This document shows positions 33,789-42,996 of a stretch of 64,000 nucleotides of DNA, piece by piece. The stretch covers positions 62,001-126,000 of the forward strand of contig CAZBPG010000001.1 of assembly GCA_964493695.1 (NCBI GenBank), in the 5' to 3' direction. This DNA comes from Bog-950 sp964493695. GTDB taxonomy: Bacteria > Bacteroidota > Bacteroidia > Chitinophagales > LD1. Within the stretch, counting starts at the first letter, position 1; every line of letters begins with the position of its first letter. The notes below the pieces were generated by a model. The model was not told where the DNA came from and did no database searches. It saw only the letters and a list, made by a program, of their open reading frames with translations. The position numbers and the translations under genes are program-made.

Positions 33789-35237
33789 TTACAAATACTT
33801 CATCATTATATCAGCCAAAGTTTTGTGGAACTTCTTGTATGGCGGTAACAATAGTTTGCTTGGCGGATTCCACGCCTTTAAAATAGAGCGCTCATTTACA
33901 AATTCCTTAAAACCATAATGCCCGTGGCTTTTGCCGATTCCGGAATTGTTTACTCCGCCAAAAGGTAAATTAGCATGAGCATTATGCAGCAAGGTTTCAT
34001 TAATACAGGTAGCTCCGGCAGAGGTATTTTTAATTACATACTCCTGATTTTTATTGCTCTTACTGTAGATGTAAAGCGCCAGTGGTTTTTCTTTTGAGTT
34101 GATAATGCGGATAGCTTCATCAATGTTGCCGTAAGAGATAACCGGAACAATCGGTCCGAAAATTTCTTCTTCCATCAAAAGCATATCGGGAGTAATGTTG
34201 GTGAGAATAGTGGGTGCTATATAATTCTGTGAAGCATCACTGTTTCCACCGGTTTCTACTTTTGCTCCTTTGCTTATGGCATCATCTAACAGTACTTTTA
34301 TTCTGTTGAAATGTTTTGCATTTACAATTCTGCAATCATCTTTCGATTCAATGGGGTTAGCACCGAATCCTTTTTTAATAGAATCTTTTAATGCAGCTAC
34401 AAACGCATCTTTCTTCTTTTCATCAACCAAAACATAGTCAACAGCTATACAGGTTTGACCACAGTTCACAAACTTACCAAACAGGAAATTATCAGCAGTT
34501 GCTTTCAGGTCGGCCGTGTCATCAATAATAGCGGGAGATTTGCCGCCTAACTCCAGCGTTACGCTGGTTAAATTCTCTGCCGCCTTTTTCATTACTGACT
34601 TGCCGTGCATAGGACTGCCGGTGAAATGAATATGGTCAAACTTCAAATTCATTAACTCCATCGAAACGGTATGGTCACCAGAAATAACCGCTACTTCGTT
34701 TTCAGGAAAAACCTCCTTCACAATTTCCTTAATCAATTTATCTGTATTAGGAGTAAATTCTGAAGGTTTAATAATAGCAGCACAGCCCGCAGCTACTGCT
34801 GAAATCAGATTTTTCAACGGAATCTGAAAAGGATAATTCCAAGGGCACAAGAAAAGCACATTGCCTTTCGGCTCTAAAACAACTTTTGCAGAAGTGCCGA
34901 AAAGCGGCAGAGGAGTATCCACTTCTTTATCTGCCGCCCAGTCATGCAAATTCGCCTCAAAATTTTTGGCTTCCGCTATAATTGGTGTTATCTCGGTCAT
35001 GTCTACCTGAACAGCAGGTTTGTGAAAATCATCCCATAATGCTTTCTGAACTTTCTCGCGGTTGGCAAATACTACTTCACGTAGCTTTTTAATTTTTTTC
35101 AGCCTGTCCGAAACAGATGTGTTCTTCAGGTTTTGAAGATTCTTTTTTTGAGCGTCATATATCCGGAGAATTTCTTCGAGCTTTGTGTTGGGTGCAATCG
35201 GAACCTCAACGGGCGGAATAGCAACTACTGTATCCAT
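33789..35237 (-). CDS. NAD(P)+-dependent aldehyde dehydrogenase
   Basis: 482 residues, the ALDH3-like length. The cofactor region LFLCPWNYPFQIP is near 128-140; TGSPMHGKSVMKKAAENLTSVTLELGGKSPAIID contains the general-base Glu; FGKFVNCGQTCIAVDYVL holds the catalytic Cys near 257; EEIFGPIVPVI and FGGVNNSGIGKSHGHYGF complete the pattern. It oxidises aldehydes to acids in the cytosol. It is divergent from the permease and glutamine synthetase-like genes, so it may oxidise an aldehyde from the same amine pathway; that link is inference. Confidence 0.92.
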   Translation of the reverse strand: MDTVVAIPPVEVPIAPNTKLEEILRIYDAQKKNLQNLKNTSVSDRLKKIKKLREVVFANREKVQKALWDDFHKPAVQVDMTEITPIIAEAKNFEANLHDWAADKEVDTPLPLFGTSAKVVLEPKGNVLFLCPWNYPFQIPLKNLISAVAAGCAAIIKPSEFTPNTDKLIKEIVKEVFPENEVAVISGDHTVSMELMNLKFDHIHFTGSPMHGKSVMKKAAENLTSVTLELGGKSPAIIDDTADLKATADNFLFGKFVNCGQTCIAVDYVLVDEKKKDAFVAALKDSIKKGFGANPIESKDDCRIVNAKHFNRIKVLLDDAISKGAKVETGGNSDASQNYIAPTILTNITPDMLLMEEEIFGPIVPVISYGNIDEAIRIINSKEKPLALYIYSKSNKNQEYVIKNTSAGATCINETLLHNAHANLPFGGVNNSGIGKSHGHYGFKEFVNERSILKAWNPPSKLLLPPYKKFHKTLADIMMKYL

Positions 35238-35316
35238 AGTTTTATTTTAAGGCACTAAAAATAGAAATTATTTCTGCTTCTGAAACGCAGAATCTGCCAA
35301 TAACTATATTCGGCAC

Positions 35317-36633
35317 ATGGAAAATTCGAGCAGCGGACATTTGAAGAAAACGCTTACTCCCATTATGCTCTGGGGCTTGGGTGTTGGTTATGTTATTTCA
35401 GGAATGTATTTCGGCTGGAATATCGGATTGGATAAAGGCGGAACAGTCGGATTGGGTATTGCTACGGTGTTCATCCTTATCATGTATATCACATTTTCAC
35501 TTTCGTATTCCGAGTTGGCATGTGCTATTCCCAAAGCCGGTGGAGCGTTTGATTATGCGGCACGTGCTTTTGGCAAGGACATTGGTTTTATTGCCGGTAT
35601 GGCGCAATGGATTGAATTTGTTTTTGCCCCACCGGCTATTGCACTTGGTATCGGAGCTTATTTCCATTTGCTGTTCCCGTCCGTTGATGCAATGGTTTTT
35701 GCAATTGTGGCTTATTTCATTTTCACCGGCATCAATATTCTGGGTGTGAAAATTTCTGCCACCTTCGAACTCATCATCACAATAATTGCTGTAGGCGAAT
35801 TGACTTTGTTTGCAGCGCTTACACTTCCGCATTTTCAAATTGAGAATTTACAAACCAATCCATTCCCCCACGGAATCCCCGGAATTTTTGCCGCCATTCC
35901 GTTTGCCATTTGGTTTTTCCTTGGTATGGAAGGATTGGCAAACGTTGCAGAAGAAACCATCAACCCGCAGCAGAACATTACTAAGGGGTTTATGTATTCT
36001 ATGATAACCTTAGGCATTTTAGCTGCCATGACTTTTTGTGCGGCAGTTGGTGTTGGTGGCTGGGAAAAGGTAGTTTACGATAGTGCGGGAAATGTTTCTG
36101 ATTCACCGTTACCGATGGCACTCGGACAAATTACCGGCAACAGCGGATTCATGTATCATATGCTGGTTAGTGTCGGTCTATTTGGTTTTGTTGCTTCGTT
36201 CAATGGTTTGTTATTAGCTGCGGGCAGATGCACGTATGAATTTGGAAAAGTGGGACAGTTTCCTCGGGTACTCGGAAAAATTCATGCAGGGTTTCACACT
36301 CCTCATTACGCTTTGGTGTTTAACATGCTGATTGGAATTGTGGCGCTTTTCACGGGAAGAACCGGTGATATTATTACCGTTTCTGTTTTGGGGGCTCTCT
36401 GTCTTTATATTTTTTCTTGTTTATCTATTTTGAAGTTACGAAAAACAGAGCCCGATATGCCTCGTCCTTTTCATGTTCCCTTTTTTCCGGTGCTTCCGTT
36501 AATTGCTTTAACTATTGCATCCGTAGCATTAGTGGCAATGATTTACTACAACTATCAACTGGCAATAATTTATTTCGCGGTAATTACAGTAGCATTTGTG
36601 CTTTATCGCTTATTTAACTCATCAGGAAAATAA
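35317..36633 (+). CDS. APC-family permease, ethanolamine permease-like
   Basis: 438 residues with about twelve membrane helices. The N-terminal GVGYVISGMYFGWNIGLDKGG (about 18-38), the SYSELACAIPKAGGAFDYAARAFG motif near 64-87 and FLGMEGLANVAEETINPQQNI near 200-220 match the ethanolamine permease (Eat) subgroup of amino acid transporters. It is followed 20 bp later by a glutamine synthetase-like gene. Substrate is likely ethanolamine or a similar amine; amino acids remain possible. TATATTCG (35305-35312) resembles a -7 element almost at the ATG. Confidence 0.82.
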   Translation: MENSSSGHLKKTLTPIMLWGLGVGYVISGMYFGWNIGLDKGGTVGLGIATVFILIMYITFSLSYSELACAIPKAGGAFDYAARAFGKDIGFIAGMAQWIEFVFAPPAIALGIGAYFHLLFPSVDAMVFAIVAYFIFTGINILGVKISATFELIITIIAVGELTLFAALTLPHFQIENLQTNPFPHGIPGIFAAIPFAIWFFLGMEGLANVAEETINPQQNITKGFMYSMITLGILAAMTFCAAVGVGGWEKVVYDSAGNVSDSPLPMALGQITGNSGFMYHMLVSVGLFGFVASFNGLLLAAGRCTYEFGKVGQFPRVLGKIHAGFHTPHYALVFNMLIGIVALFTGRTGDIITVSVLGALCLYIFSCLSILKLRKTEPDMPRPFHVPFFPVLPLIALTIASVALVAMIYYNYQLAIIYFAVITVAFVLYRLFNSSGK

Positions 36634-36653
36634 ACTCTTCAAATTTTCGAACT

Positions 36654-38012
36654 ATGACAACCAAACAAATTCTCGAGTACGTAAAGAATCATCCTTCGCA
36701 AAAAGTAAAAGTTGCGGTTACAGATATTGATGGAATACTTCGCGGCAAATACATGAGTGCCGAAAAATTTCTCTCAGTGGCCGATTCCAGTTTCGGGTTT
36801 TGCGATGTAGTGTTCGGTTGGGACGCCAATGATTTAGCGTATGATAACGCACAATACACAGGCTGGCATACCGGTTACCCCGATGCAAAAGCAACTATTG
36901 ATTTAAGCACGTTCCGTAAGATTCCCTGGGAAAACGATGTGCCTTTTTTTCTTGGCGAATTTGTAGGTGATAAAAATCAACCGCTTCCGGTTTGTCCGCG
37001 CCAGCTTTTGAAAAGAATAATTGGTGAAGCGGATAAAGCAGGCTTTGCTCCATTTATGTCGCAGGAGTTTGAATGGTTCAATTTCGAAGAAACCCCACAA
37101 ACTCTGCACGATAAAAACTTCAGCAAACTTCAACCGCTTACACCCGGCATGTTTGGTTATTCTATTTTACGCAGCACTTACCGTAACGATTTTTTCAATG
37201 CCCTTTTCGATGGCATGAAAAATTTCAATGTTCCGTTAGAAGGGTTGCATACAGAAACCGGTCCCGGGGTTTATGAAGCAGCTATTACTTATTCGGCTCC
37301 GCTTGAAGCCGCAGACCGTGCGGTGCTTTTTAAAACAGCCGCAAAAGAAATCGCTTACAAGCATGGCATCATCGCTACGTTTATGGCAAAGTTCAACGAA
37401 AACTTACCGGGGTGCAGCGGGCACATTCACCAAAGCTTATGGGATAAGAAGGCAACAAAGAATCTTTTCCATGAAGAGAAAGACAAAAATAAAATGAGCG
37501 AGCTATTCAAAAGCTATTTAGCCGGTCAGCTTTTTTGTCTGCCGCACATTTTGCCGATGGTTGCTCCCACCATAAATTCATACAAACGATTAGTAGAAGG
37601 TGCATGGGCGCCAACTACCGTAACCTGGAGTGTAGACAACAGAACAGTTGCGTTGCGTGCCCTGCCCGGTGGAAGTAAATCATCGCGCTTGGAAACGCGT
37701 GTTGTGGGCAGCGATACCAACCCATATCTCGCCATAGCGGCATGTTTAGCAGCTGGTTTATATGGAATAAGAAAAAACCTGAAATTGAAGCAACCGGCCA
37801 CGTTGGGTAACGGCTATCGCGATGAAAGCAACGGACGCTTTCCGAAAAACCTACACGATGCAACAGTAGCTATGCGCGATTCAAAAATTTCCAACGAACT
37901 GTTCGGAGAAAAATTTGTGCAACACTTTACACAAACCCGCGAATGGGAATGGAAGCAGTTTGCAAAGGTTGTTACTGACTGGGAATTGAAACGATATCTG
38001 GAAATCATTTAA
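36654..38012 (+). CDS. glutamine synthetase-like gamma-glutamyl-amine ligase
   Basis: 452 residues. The beta-Grasp start is VAVTDIDGILRGKYMS near 20-35. The catalytic part has SQEFEWFNFEE (near 140), TETGPGVYEAAI (near 201-212), CSGHIHQSLWD (near 258-268), NSYKRLVEGAWAPTTVTW, and RLETRVVGSDTNPYLAIAA. It lacks the extensions of type III enzymes and is close to the GlnA3/GlnA4/PuuA-like group that glutamylates amines such as ethanolamine or putrescine. Its place behind an ethanolamine-type permease supports that role over housekeeping glutamine synthesis. Confidence 0.82.
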   Translation: MTTKQILEYVKNHPSQKVKVAVTDIDGILRGKYMSAEKFLSVADSSFGFCDVVFGWDANDLAYDNAQYTGWHTGYPDAKATIDLSTFRKIPWENDVPFFLGEFVGDKNQPLPVCPRQLLKRIIGEADKAGFAPFMSQEFEWFNFEETPQTLHDKNFSKLQPLTPGMFGYSILRSTYRNDFFNALFDGMKNFNVPLEGLHTETGPGVYEAAITYSAPLEAADRAVLFKTAAKEIAYKHGIIATFMAKFNENLPGCSGHIHQSLWDKKATKNLFHEEKDKNKMSELFKSYLAGQLFCLPHILPMVAPTINSYKRLVEGAWAPTTVTWSVDNRTVALRALPGGSKSSRLETRVVGSDTNPYLAIAACLAAGLYGIRKNLKLKQPATLGNGYRDESNGRFPKNLHDATVAMRDSKISNELFGEKFVQHFTQTREWEWKQFAKVVTDWELKRYLEII

Positions 38013-38026
38013 AGTGTGAATTAAAT

Positions 38027-38066
38027 AAAACAGAAACGTCCCGAACTTTCGGGACGTTTCTGTTTT
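38027..38066. terminator. bidirectional terminator, 18-bp stem
   Basis: AAAACAGAAACGTCCCGA pairs perfectly with TCGGGACGTTTCTGTTTT around ACTT, between the convergent glutamine synthetase-like gene and hemD. A-run and T-run flanks suit both directions. Confidence 0.9.
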
Positions 38067-38081
38067 ATGATTTCTCCGGAT

Positions 38082-39014
38082 TTATTTATGCAATTCTTTC
38101 AGGTATTGGTCAAGGGCAACTAAAATAGTAGGAGTGTGCCCGAGTGGAGCCATGATGTGAAGTTTCAATCCTTTGTCAAGTACTGCATCGGCAGTCGTTT
38201 TTCCATACGCGCCAATTTTTAACTTCTCCTGTTTAAATTTCGGGAAACTGTTGAACAACGAATGAATTCCACTTGGGCTAAAGAAAATCAGCATATCGTA
38301 TTCCGATGGCTTTACCGTTTTCAAATCATTAGGCACTGTGCGATACATCATGCCTTCAGCGTAATTAAAATTGTTAGCTGCCATAAATGCAGGAATTTCA
38401 TCTTTCCGGACTTCAGCGCAGATATACAAGAAGCGCGTAGCATCACGGTGCTTCATCAGCAACATGCGCAGTTCTTTGTTGTTGTTCATGTCGCCATAAA
38501 AAACTTTGCGTTTTCTGTATTGTGTATATTTCTGTAAGTACAAGGCAATAGCCTCACTCGTGCAAAAGAATTTTGTTTCCTGGCTCATCTTTACGCGCAG
38601 CTCATCGCAAATGCGGAAGAAGTGGTCAATGGCGTTTCGGCTGGTAAAAATGATACCGCTGTAATCGTTTAATGCAATGCGTTGCTTTCTGAAATCTTTT
38701 CCTGCGACACCTTCCACTTTAACAAAAGGCGAGAAATTTATCTTCAGTTTATATTTCTCGGCTAAATCGAAGTAGGGCGATTTAGGTCCTTCAGGTTGCG
38801 GCTGCGCAATCAGTATATGTTTGATTTTGTTCTTAGGCTCTTTAGAAATTAACTCCGCGTAGTTCTTCTCGGGGCGTTGAGGTATAATGATTTGCGGCTT
38901 GGCGGGTTTTTCTGACTTGGCTAAAAAAGAAGTAGCACTCTTATCAGGTGATATCACATCAGCCTTTTTTTTCAGAGTGCTACTACTGTTGGATGTTTTG
39001 CTGCTTTTGTTCAA
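38082..39014 (-). CDS. hemD: uroporphyrinogen-III synthase, with lysine-rich N-terminal extension
   Basis: 310 residues as an open frame; the HemD core begins around IKHILIAQPQPEGPKSPYFDLAEKYKLK (about 63-90). SGIIFTSRNAIDHFF (near 137) and LIFFSPSGIHSLF (near 239), KIGAYGKTTADAVLD match the two-lobed HemD fold. It closes the linear tetrapyrrole to uroporphyrinogen III. The nominal start at 39014 is a TTG with no support; the frame is open upstream to about 39095 without ATG and stays Lys/Ser-rich. It appears to continue an ATG-started K/A-rich ORF (39145) across a run of ten A, which is one base out of register. Confidence 0.82.
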   Translation of the reverse strand: MNKSSKTSNSSSTLKKKADVISPDKSATSFLAKSEKPAKPQIIIPQRPEKNYAELISKEPKNKIKHILIAQPQPEGPKSPYFDLAEKYKLKINFSPFVKVEGVAGKDFRKQRIALNDYSGIIFTSRNAIDHFFRICDELRVKMSQETKFFCTSEAIALYLQKYTQYRKRKVFYGDMNNNKELRMLLMKHRDATRFLYICAEVRKDEIPAFMAANNFNYAEGMMYRTVPNDLKTVKPSEYDMLIFFSPSGIHSLFNSFPKFKQEKLKIGAYGKTTADAVLDKGLKLHIMAPLGHTPTILVALDQYLKELHK

Positions 39015-39070
39015 CCCCTTCTTCGAAGAAGCCGTTCTCAGCGCAGACTTTTTAGAAGATGCCCGCTTAC

Positions 39071-39145
39071 TTATTTTTTTTTTGCGGCTTTCTTCTTAGC
39101 AGGCTTCTTGGCTGCTTTTTTTGCGGCTTTCTTTTTTGTTGCCAT
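39071..39145 (-). CDS. lysine/alanine-rich leader ORF, likely the frameshifted start of hemD
   Basis: The ATG at 39145 opens a 24-codon frame (MATKKKAAKKAAKKPAKKKA ...) that stops with TAA directly after the 10-A run (plus-strand T run 39074-39083). One extra A would join it in frame to the Lys/Ser-rich segment ISKRASSKKSALRTASS and then to HemD. The combined tail would look like histone H1-like tails. Either a homopolymer sequencing error, a phase-variable site or slippage on the run explains it. Confidence 0.6.
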   Translation of the reverse strand: MATKKKAAKKAAKKPAKKKAAKKK

Positions 39146-39148
39146 GGT

Positions 39149-40030
39149 TTAGGTAATTGTTTTGGTTAACAATTTGATAAATAGAAATGTTATCGACATC
39201 TCTACAACACAAACGTAAATAAAAAAGTGATACACACTTCTGTACAGCAATTTGTATGCTGTGGATAACGCTCGCCAAGCAAAAATTATTGCGAACACAG
39301 CAAAAAACAAAATCGTAATCAGAAAAATAAAATTGAAAAACTTCACCGGTGCCACATAAAATATAAATAACGCTGGAAGCAGCGTCAATCCTAATGTTTT
39401 GCAGAGTGTAGTGAAATTGAAAATATATTCATCGCACACTTGTTGAAGTTCAAAAATCTTTCCAATGAATTGCAGTGCAATGATTTTTGCGAGGTAAAAA
39501 AATGTGAATAAAAAGATTAAAAAAAGTACGGAAGAAAAATTATCAAGCGATAAAACATGAAAGTATTTCATCAAAAAAAAACGCACATACAAACTAACTG
39601 TCACTATAAAATTTGCATTCAGCAAAACATCTGCAAAAGAAATTTCACCGGACTGTGTTCTGAAAATTTGCTGTGATAAATTCTGGTTGAGTACTGACTG
39701 CAACATCTCTTCCAGGTATTTGCTGAAGGCTGTTTTTACGTAGGTAAGAGCGGCTAACAATACCATCAGCATTATGAAAACGAATCCGTTTCGCTTAGAT
39801 GAATTGAACTGCTGAATATCATTCCTTATCGGCTTGTCCGCTTCCGCCAAAAACGATTTATGGTTGGCATAGTGTGAGTAATTTTGATTGATGACTGAAT
39901 CAACTGAAGAATACTTCGCAGCCAAAATTGAATCAGCAGTATGTTTCAAAACGAGTGAATCTTTTTGCGAAAATCCGCTGATAGCGATAAAGACAAATAG
40001 AAAAACAGTAGAGAGAACCTTCTTTATCAC
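39149..40030 (-). CDS. DUF4271 membrane protein
   Basis: 293 residues, starting at GTG (40030) with a signal-like segment (1-22, SGFSQ) and then several hydrophobic helices from about residue 80 to the C-terminus. DUF4271 proteins in Bacteroidota are typically found directly upstream of hemD, as here (3 bp before the lysine-rich leader). Function is unknown. The GTG overlaps the stop of the upstream BamA-like gene (TAGTG), so the three genes are coupled. Confidence 0.8.
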   Translation of the reverse strand: MIKKVLSTVFLFVFIAISGFSQKDSLVLKHTADSILAAKYSSVDSVINQNYSHYANHKSFLAEADKPIRNDIQQFNSSKRNGFVFIMLMVLLAALTYVKTAFSKYLEEMLQSVLNQNLSQQIFRTQSGEISFADVLLNANFIVTVSLYVRFFLMKYFHVLSLDNFSSVLFLIFLFTFFYLAKIIALQFIGKIFELQQVCDEYIFNFTTLCKTLGLTLLPALFIFYVAPVKFFNFIFLITILFFAVFAIIFAWRALSTAYKLLYRSVYHFFIYVCVVEMSITFLFIKLLTKTIT

Positions 40031-41802
40031 TAAAAATAATTGACGTAGCCGATATGAATTTTAGCTGACTTAATGGTGATTTTATTGTCTAACTGTTTCC
40101 CCATAGCATAAGTGATTCCGAAGATGCCGACTTTGGTTTCAATAGCAGCTCCTGCACCAAATCCGAAGGGAAAATCAACCGGACCTTTCCCAACTCTTGT
40201 ATCTTCCACAACAGCTGCATTGAAGAAAGTACTAAAGTATGAATTCTTAGAAAGCAGAAAACGGTATTCAAGGTTTGCCATAGCGTAGTATGGGGTAAAA
40301 ATAGATTGATCGTCAAAACCGCGCAGAGAGTTTACTCCACCCAATCTGTATTTTTCATTTTCAAAAATGTTCGGGCTGAAAAAATATTTTCCTTCAAAGG
40401 AGGTCTTGATAGTATGCCGTGGAGCGAGCTTCCAGTATTTATCAAACGCCAAAGCTATCCGAAACTGAAATGCTTTTAAACGGGCTGTATCGTACAGAAA
40501 ATCAAAATTACTCCCGGTCACCTCATCAAACAAGCCGACTATGTTATTGTTTCGCTTTATCTTTTTTAGCCCCGCTGAACCGCTTACTCTTAAAACATAG
40601 CCATCCACAGGATTAAATCGATAGTTTAGTTTCTGTAAAAAATATTCGAGAGCAAACTCGTTTGTAGTAATGTCAAGGTTTTTGGGTAAGGTGCGTGTTT
40701 GTTTTATGTAGCCTGTATCAACGTTGGTGATGATCGAAATCTTTTGCCGTAACGATGCTTTCAGATAATTGCTTCCCACAAACTGGTACTGTACACCATA
40801 GTCTCCATCTATATCTACATAAGAAGTATCGCGTTTGTAAAGTTGAAACTGCGCATTTATACCGAGAGGAAGCCCGAGCAGATAAGGATATACAAATCTC
40901 ACATCGAGCTGTTGGGTTTTGGGCTGAAGTTTTTTCCATTGCAGATAAAACTCTTCTCCTACCCCGAACAAGCTAAAAAGATGTATTCGCGCTTCACCGG
41001 TTATCAAAAGCTTTTGACCCGATGAGCCCGGCAGCAAGCCAAGTAAAAAATCAAACTGGCTGGCTTTTTTATCCTTTAGATACAAGTTCACTTTTGCTTT
41101 TCCGTTTTGAAACAAGACCGTGCGCGGCTGAATAGATTCAACAAACTGAAGTTCGTTCAGGCGTTGCTGAATCTTCTTAATGTTCGATTCATTATAAGGT
41201 TTGCCTACTTTCAATCCCAGATAGTTTCGAAGGAAAACTTTTTTCGTTTTTGTTTTGCCGAGTATCTGAATCGAATCGTAGGTTATCAGCTCGTTCTTTT
41301 GCAGATAAATTTTTGCAGTGTAAGAATTCTGGAAGGTGGTAAAGCTGTCAAGTCTGACACTTGCAAACGGGTAGCCTGTGTTTTCGCATTGTTGGATAAT
41401 TTTTGCTTTCACTACTTCAGCATCTCCAATCGGAATTTTCTTTCCGTTCAATACCTGGTTTTTAACTCCGGCACTTGCCAGCAGCGAAGGGTCAACATTT
41501 CCGTTTTGCAAAACGAGGTTTTCAAACTTATCGCCTACATATATGTATATGACAGTTTTTGAGGTATCGCTTTCGGTACTATCGATGGAGGAAGCGAGGT
41601 AGCCGAATGACCGAATCTTGCTGAACAATTCTTTCCATTCAAGATTCGCCTGCAACGAATCTTTGAAATGGGTTTTGTAAGAGAACTTCTTGGTAAAAAA
41701 TTCTTTCGGCTTATCGGAACTGACCAACTGCAGCGAATAATTATTCTGACTGAAAGAAAATTTCAGCAGCAACAAAAAAAAGATGGTTGATGCAAATCGC
41801 AT
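40030..41802 (-). CDS. BamA/TamA-like outer membrane protein
   Basis: 590 residues with a signal peptide (1-18, SFSQ). POTRA-like repeats occupy about 150-240 (ITYDSIQILGKTKTKKVFLRNYLGLKVGKPYNE, RLNELQFVESIQPRTV). The C-terminal half is an Omp85-type barrel: RLGGVNSLRGFDDQSIFTP near 490 carries the conserved RG-F motif of the family, and the end is IHIGYVNYF. It may assemble or translocate outer membrane proteins or act as a surface-antigen relative; a true BamA is longer with five POTRA domains. Confidence 0.82.
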   Translation of the reverse strand: MRFASTIFFLLLLKFSFSQNNYSLQLVSSDKPKEFFTKKFSYKTHFKDSLQANLEWKELFSKIRSFGYLASSIDSTESDTSKTVIYIYVGDKFENLVLQNGNVDPSLLASAGVKNQVLNGKKIPIGDAEVVKAKIIQQCENTGYPFASVRLDSFTTFQNSYTAKIYLQKNELITYDSIQILGKTKTKKVFLRNYLGLKVGKPYNESNIKKIQQRLNELQFVESIQPRTVLFQNGKAKVNLYLKDKKASQFDFLLGLLPGSSGQKLLITGEARIHLFSLFGVGEEFYLQWKKLQPKTQQLDVRFVYPYLLGLPLGINAQFQLYKRDTSYVDIDGDYGVQYQFVGSNYLKASLRQKISIITNVDTGYIKQTRTLPKNLDITTNEFALEYFLQKLNYRFNPVDGYVLRVSGSAGLKKIKRNNNIVGLFDEVTGSNFDFLYDTARLKAFQFRIALAFDKYWKLAPRHTIKTSFEGKYFFSPNIFENEKYRLGGVNSLRGFDDQSIFTPYYAMANLEYRFLLSKNSYFSTFFNAAVVEDTRVGKGPVDFPFGFGAGAAIETKVGIFGITYAMGKQLDNKITIKSAKIHIGYVNYF

Positions 41803-41874
41803 TAGTATTGAACGAAGATAACGTGAAAGTGCATTTTGTATTTCACTTTGTAGTTCTTACTTCGCAAATTCAAA

Positions 41875-42996
41875 ATGGCAGGCATCTATATTCATATCCC
41901 TTTTTGTAAGCAGGCCTGCCATTATTGCAATTTCTATTTCAGCACTTCGCTGGGCAATAAAGACAAATTCGTTCAGGCATTGCTGAAAGAAATTGGGTTG
42001 AGCAAAGATTACTTAGCGGGCGAAAAAATAGAAACCCTCTATTTGGGTGGAGGAACACCTTCGCAGTTAAGCATTCAAGATTTAAGGTTGATTACAGATA
42101 AACTTCACCTGTATTACGATTTAAGTCAACTGAAAGAATTTACAATTGAAACCAATCCTGATGATTTGAAAGAGGAGAAAGGCATTAAAGGAATAGGAAC
42201 GTTAGGAGTGGACCGTTTTTCCATCGGCATTCAATCTTTTTTTGATGAAGATTTAAAATACATGAACCGCGCGCATAATTCCGATGAAGCACTTTCCTCG
42301 GTTAAAAGAGTGCAGGATGCCGGTTTTGAAAACATCACGATTGATTTAATTTATGGAACTCCCACCATGAATGATGAGAAATGGAAGCAGAACCTTGCCA
42401 CAGCCTTTTCATTGAACGTTCCGCATATTTCTTCTTACGCTTTAACCGTTGAGTCAAAAACATCTTTAGAGAAGAAAATTGCAAAAGGAGAATCGAAACA
42501 GGTTGACGAAGAACAATCTGCAAGGCAATTCAAGATGCTGATGAACGAAATGCGCATACATGGTTTTGAGCAGTATGAGATTTCAAATTTTGCGCGGAAT
42601 GGGAAACATGCTGTCCATAATTCCAACTACTGGTTTGGTAAAAAGTATCTGGGGCTTGGCCCTTCGGCACATTCCTTTAACGGAGTTTCAAGGCGATGGA
42701 ATGTTTCAAATAATCTGAACTATATCAACAGCATCAACGAAGGCAAAATTCTTTTTGAGGAAGAGGTGTTGACTGAAGCACAAAAAGTGAATGAGAAAAT
42801 TATGACTTCACTTCGTACGCAATGGGGCTTAGATATTGCGGAATGTGGAACGCGGAACGCGGAATTAATTCAAGAGGGCTCAAAAGAAATTGACCCCACA
42901 CATTATACGCTTGAAAGCGGAGTTCTTAAATTGACTGACGAAGGAAAATTGTTTGCCGATTCTATTGCTGCTGCGCTTTTTGTCGAAGAGCAGTAA
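41875..42996 (+). CDS. hemW: HemW-like radical SAM protein
   Basis: 373 residues. The radical SAM CX3CX2C motif is CKQACHYC at residues 11-18, followed by LYLGGGTPSQL near 59-69, TIETNPDD and RFSIGIQSFFDEDLKYMNRAH (near 113-133). The HemN C-terminal region includes YEISNFARNGKHAVHN. HemW is a haem chaperone that transfers haem to respiratory proteins; older annotation calls it coproporphyrinogen III oxidase. A heptamer insertion tggaacg/cggaacg (42846-42866) adds the CGTRNAE segment near residue 326. Divergent from the BamA-like gene. Confidence 0.92.
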   Translation: MAGIYIHIPFCKQACHYCNFYFSTSLGNKDKFVQALLKEIGLSKDYLAGEKIETLYLGGGTPSQLSIQDLRLITDKLHLYYDLSQLKEFTIETNPDDLKEEKGIKGIGTLGVDRFSIGIQSFFDEDLKYMNRAHNSDEALSSVKRVQDAGFENITIDLIYGTPTMNDEKWKQNLATAFSLNVPHISSYALTVESKTSLEKKIAKGESKQVDEEQSARQFKMLMNEMRIHGFEQYEISNFARNGKHAVHNSNYWFGKKYLGLGPSAHSFNGVSRRWNVSNNLNYINSINEGKILFEEEVLTEAQKVNEKIMTSLRTQWGLDIAECGTRNAELIQEGSKEIDPTHYTLESGVLKLTDEGKLFADSIAAALFVEEQ

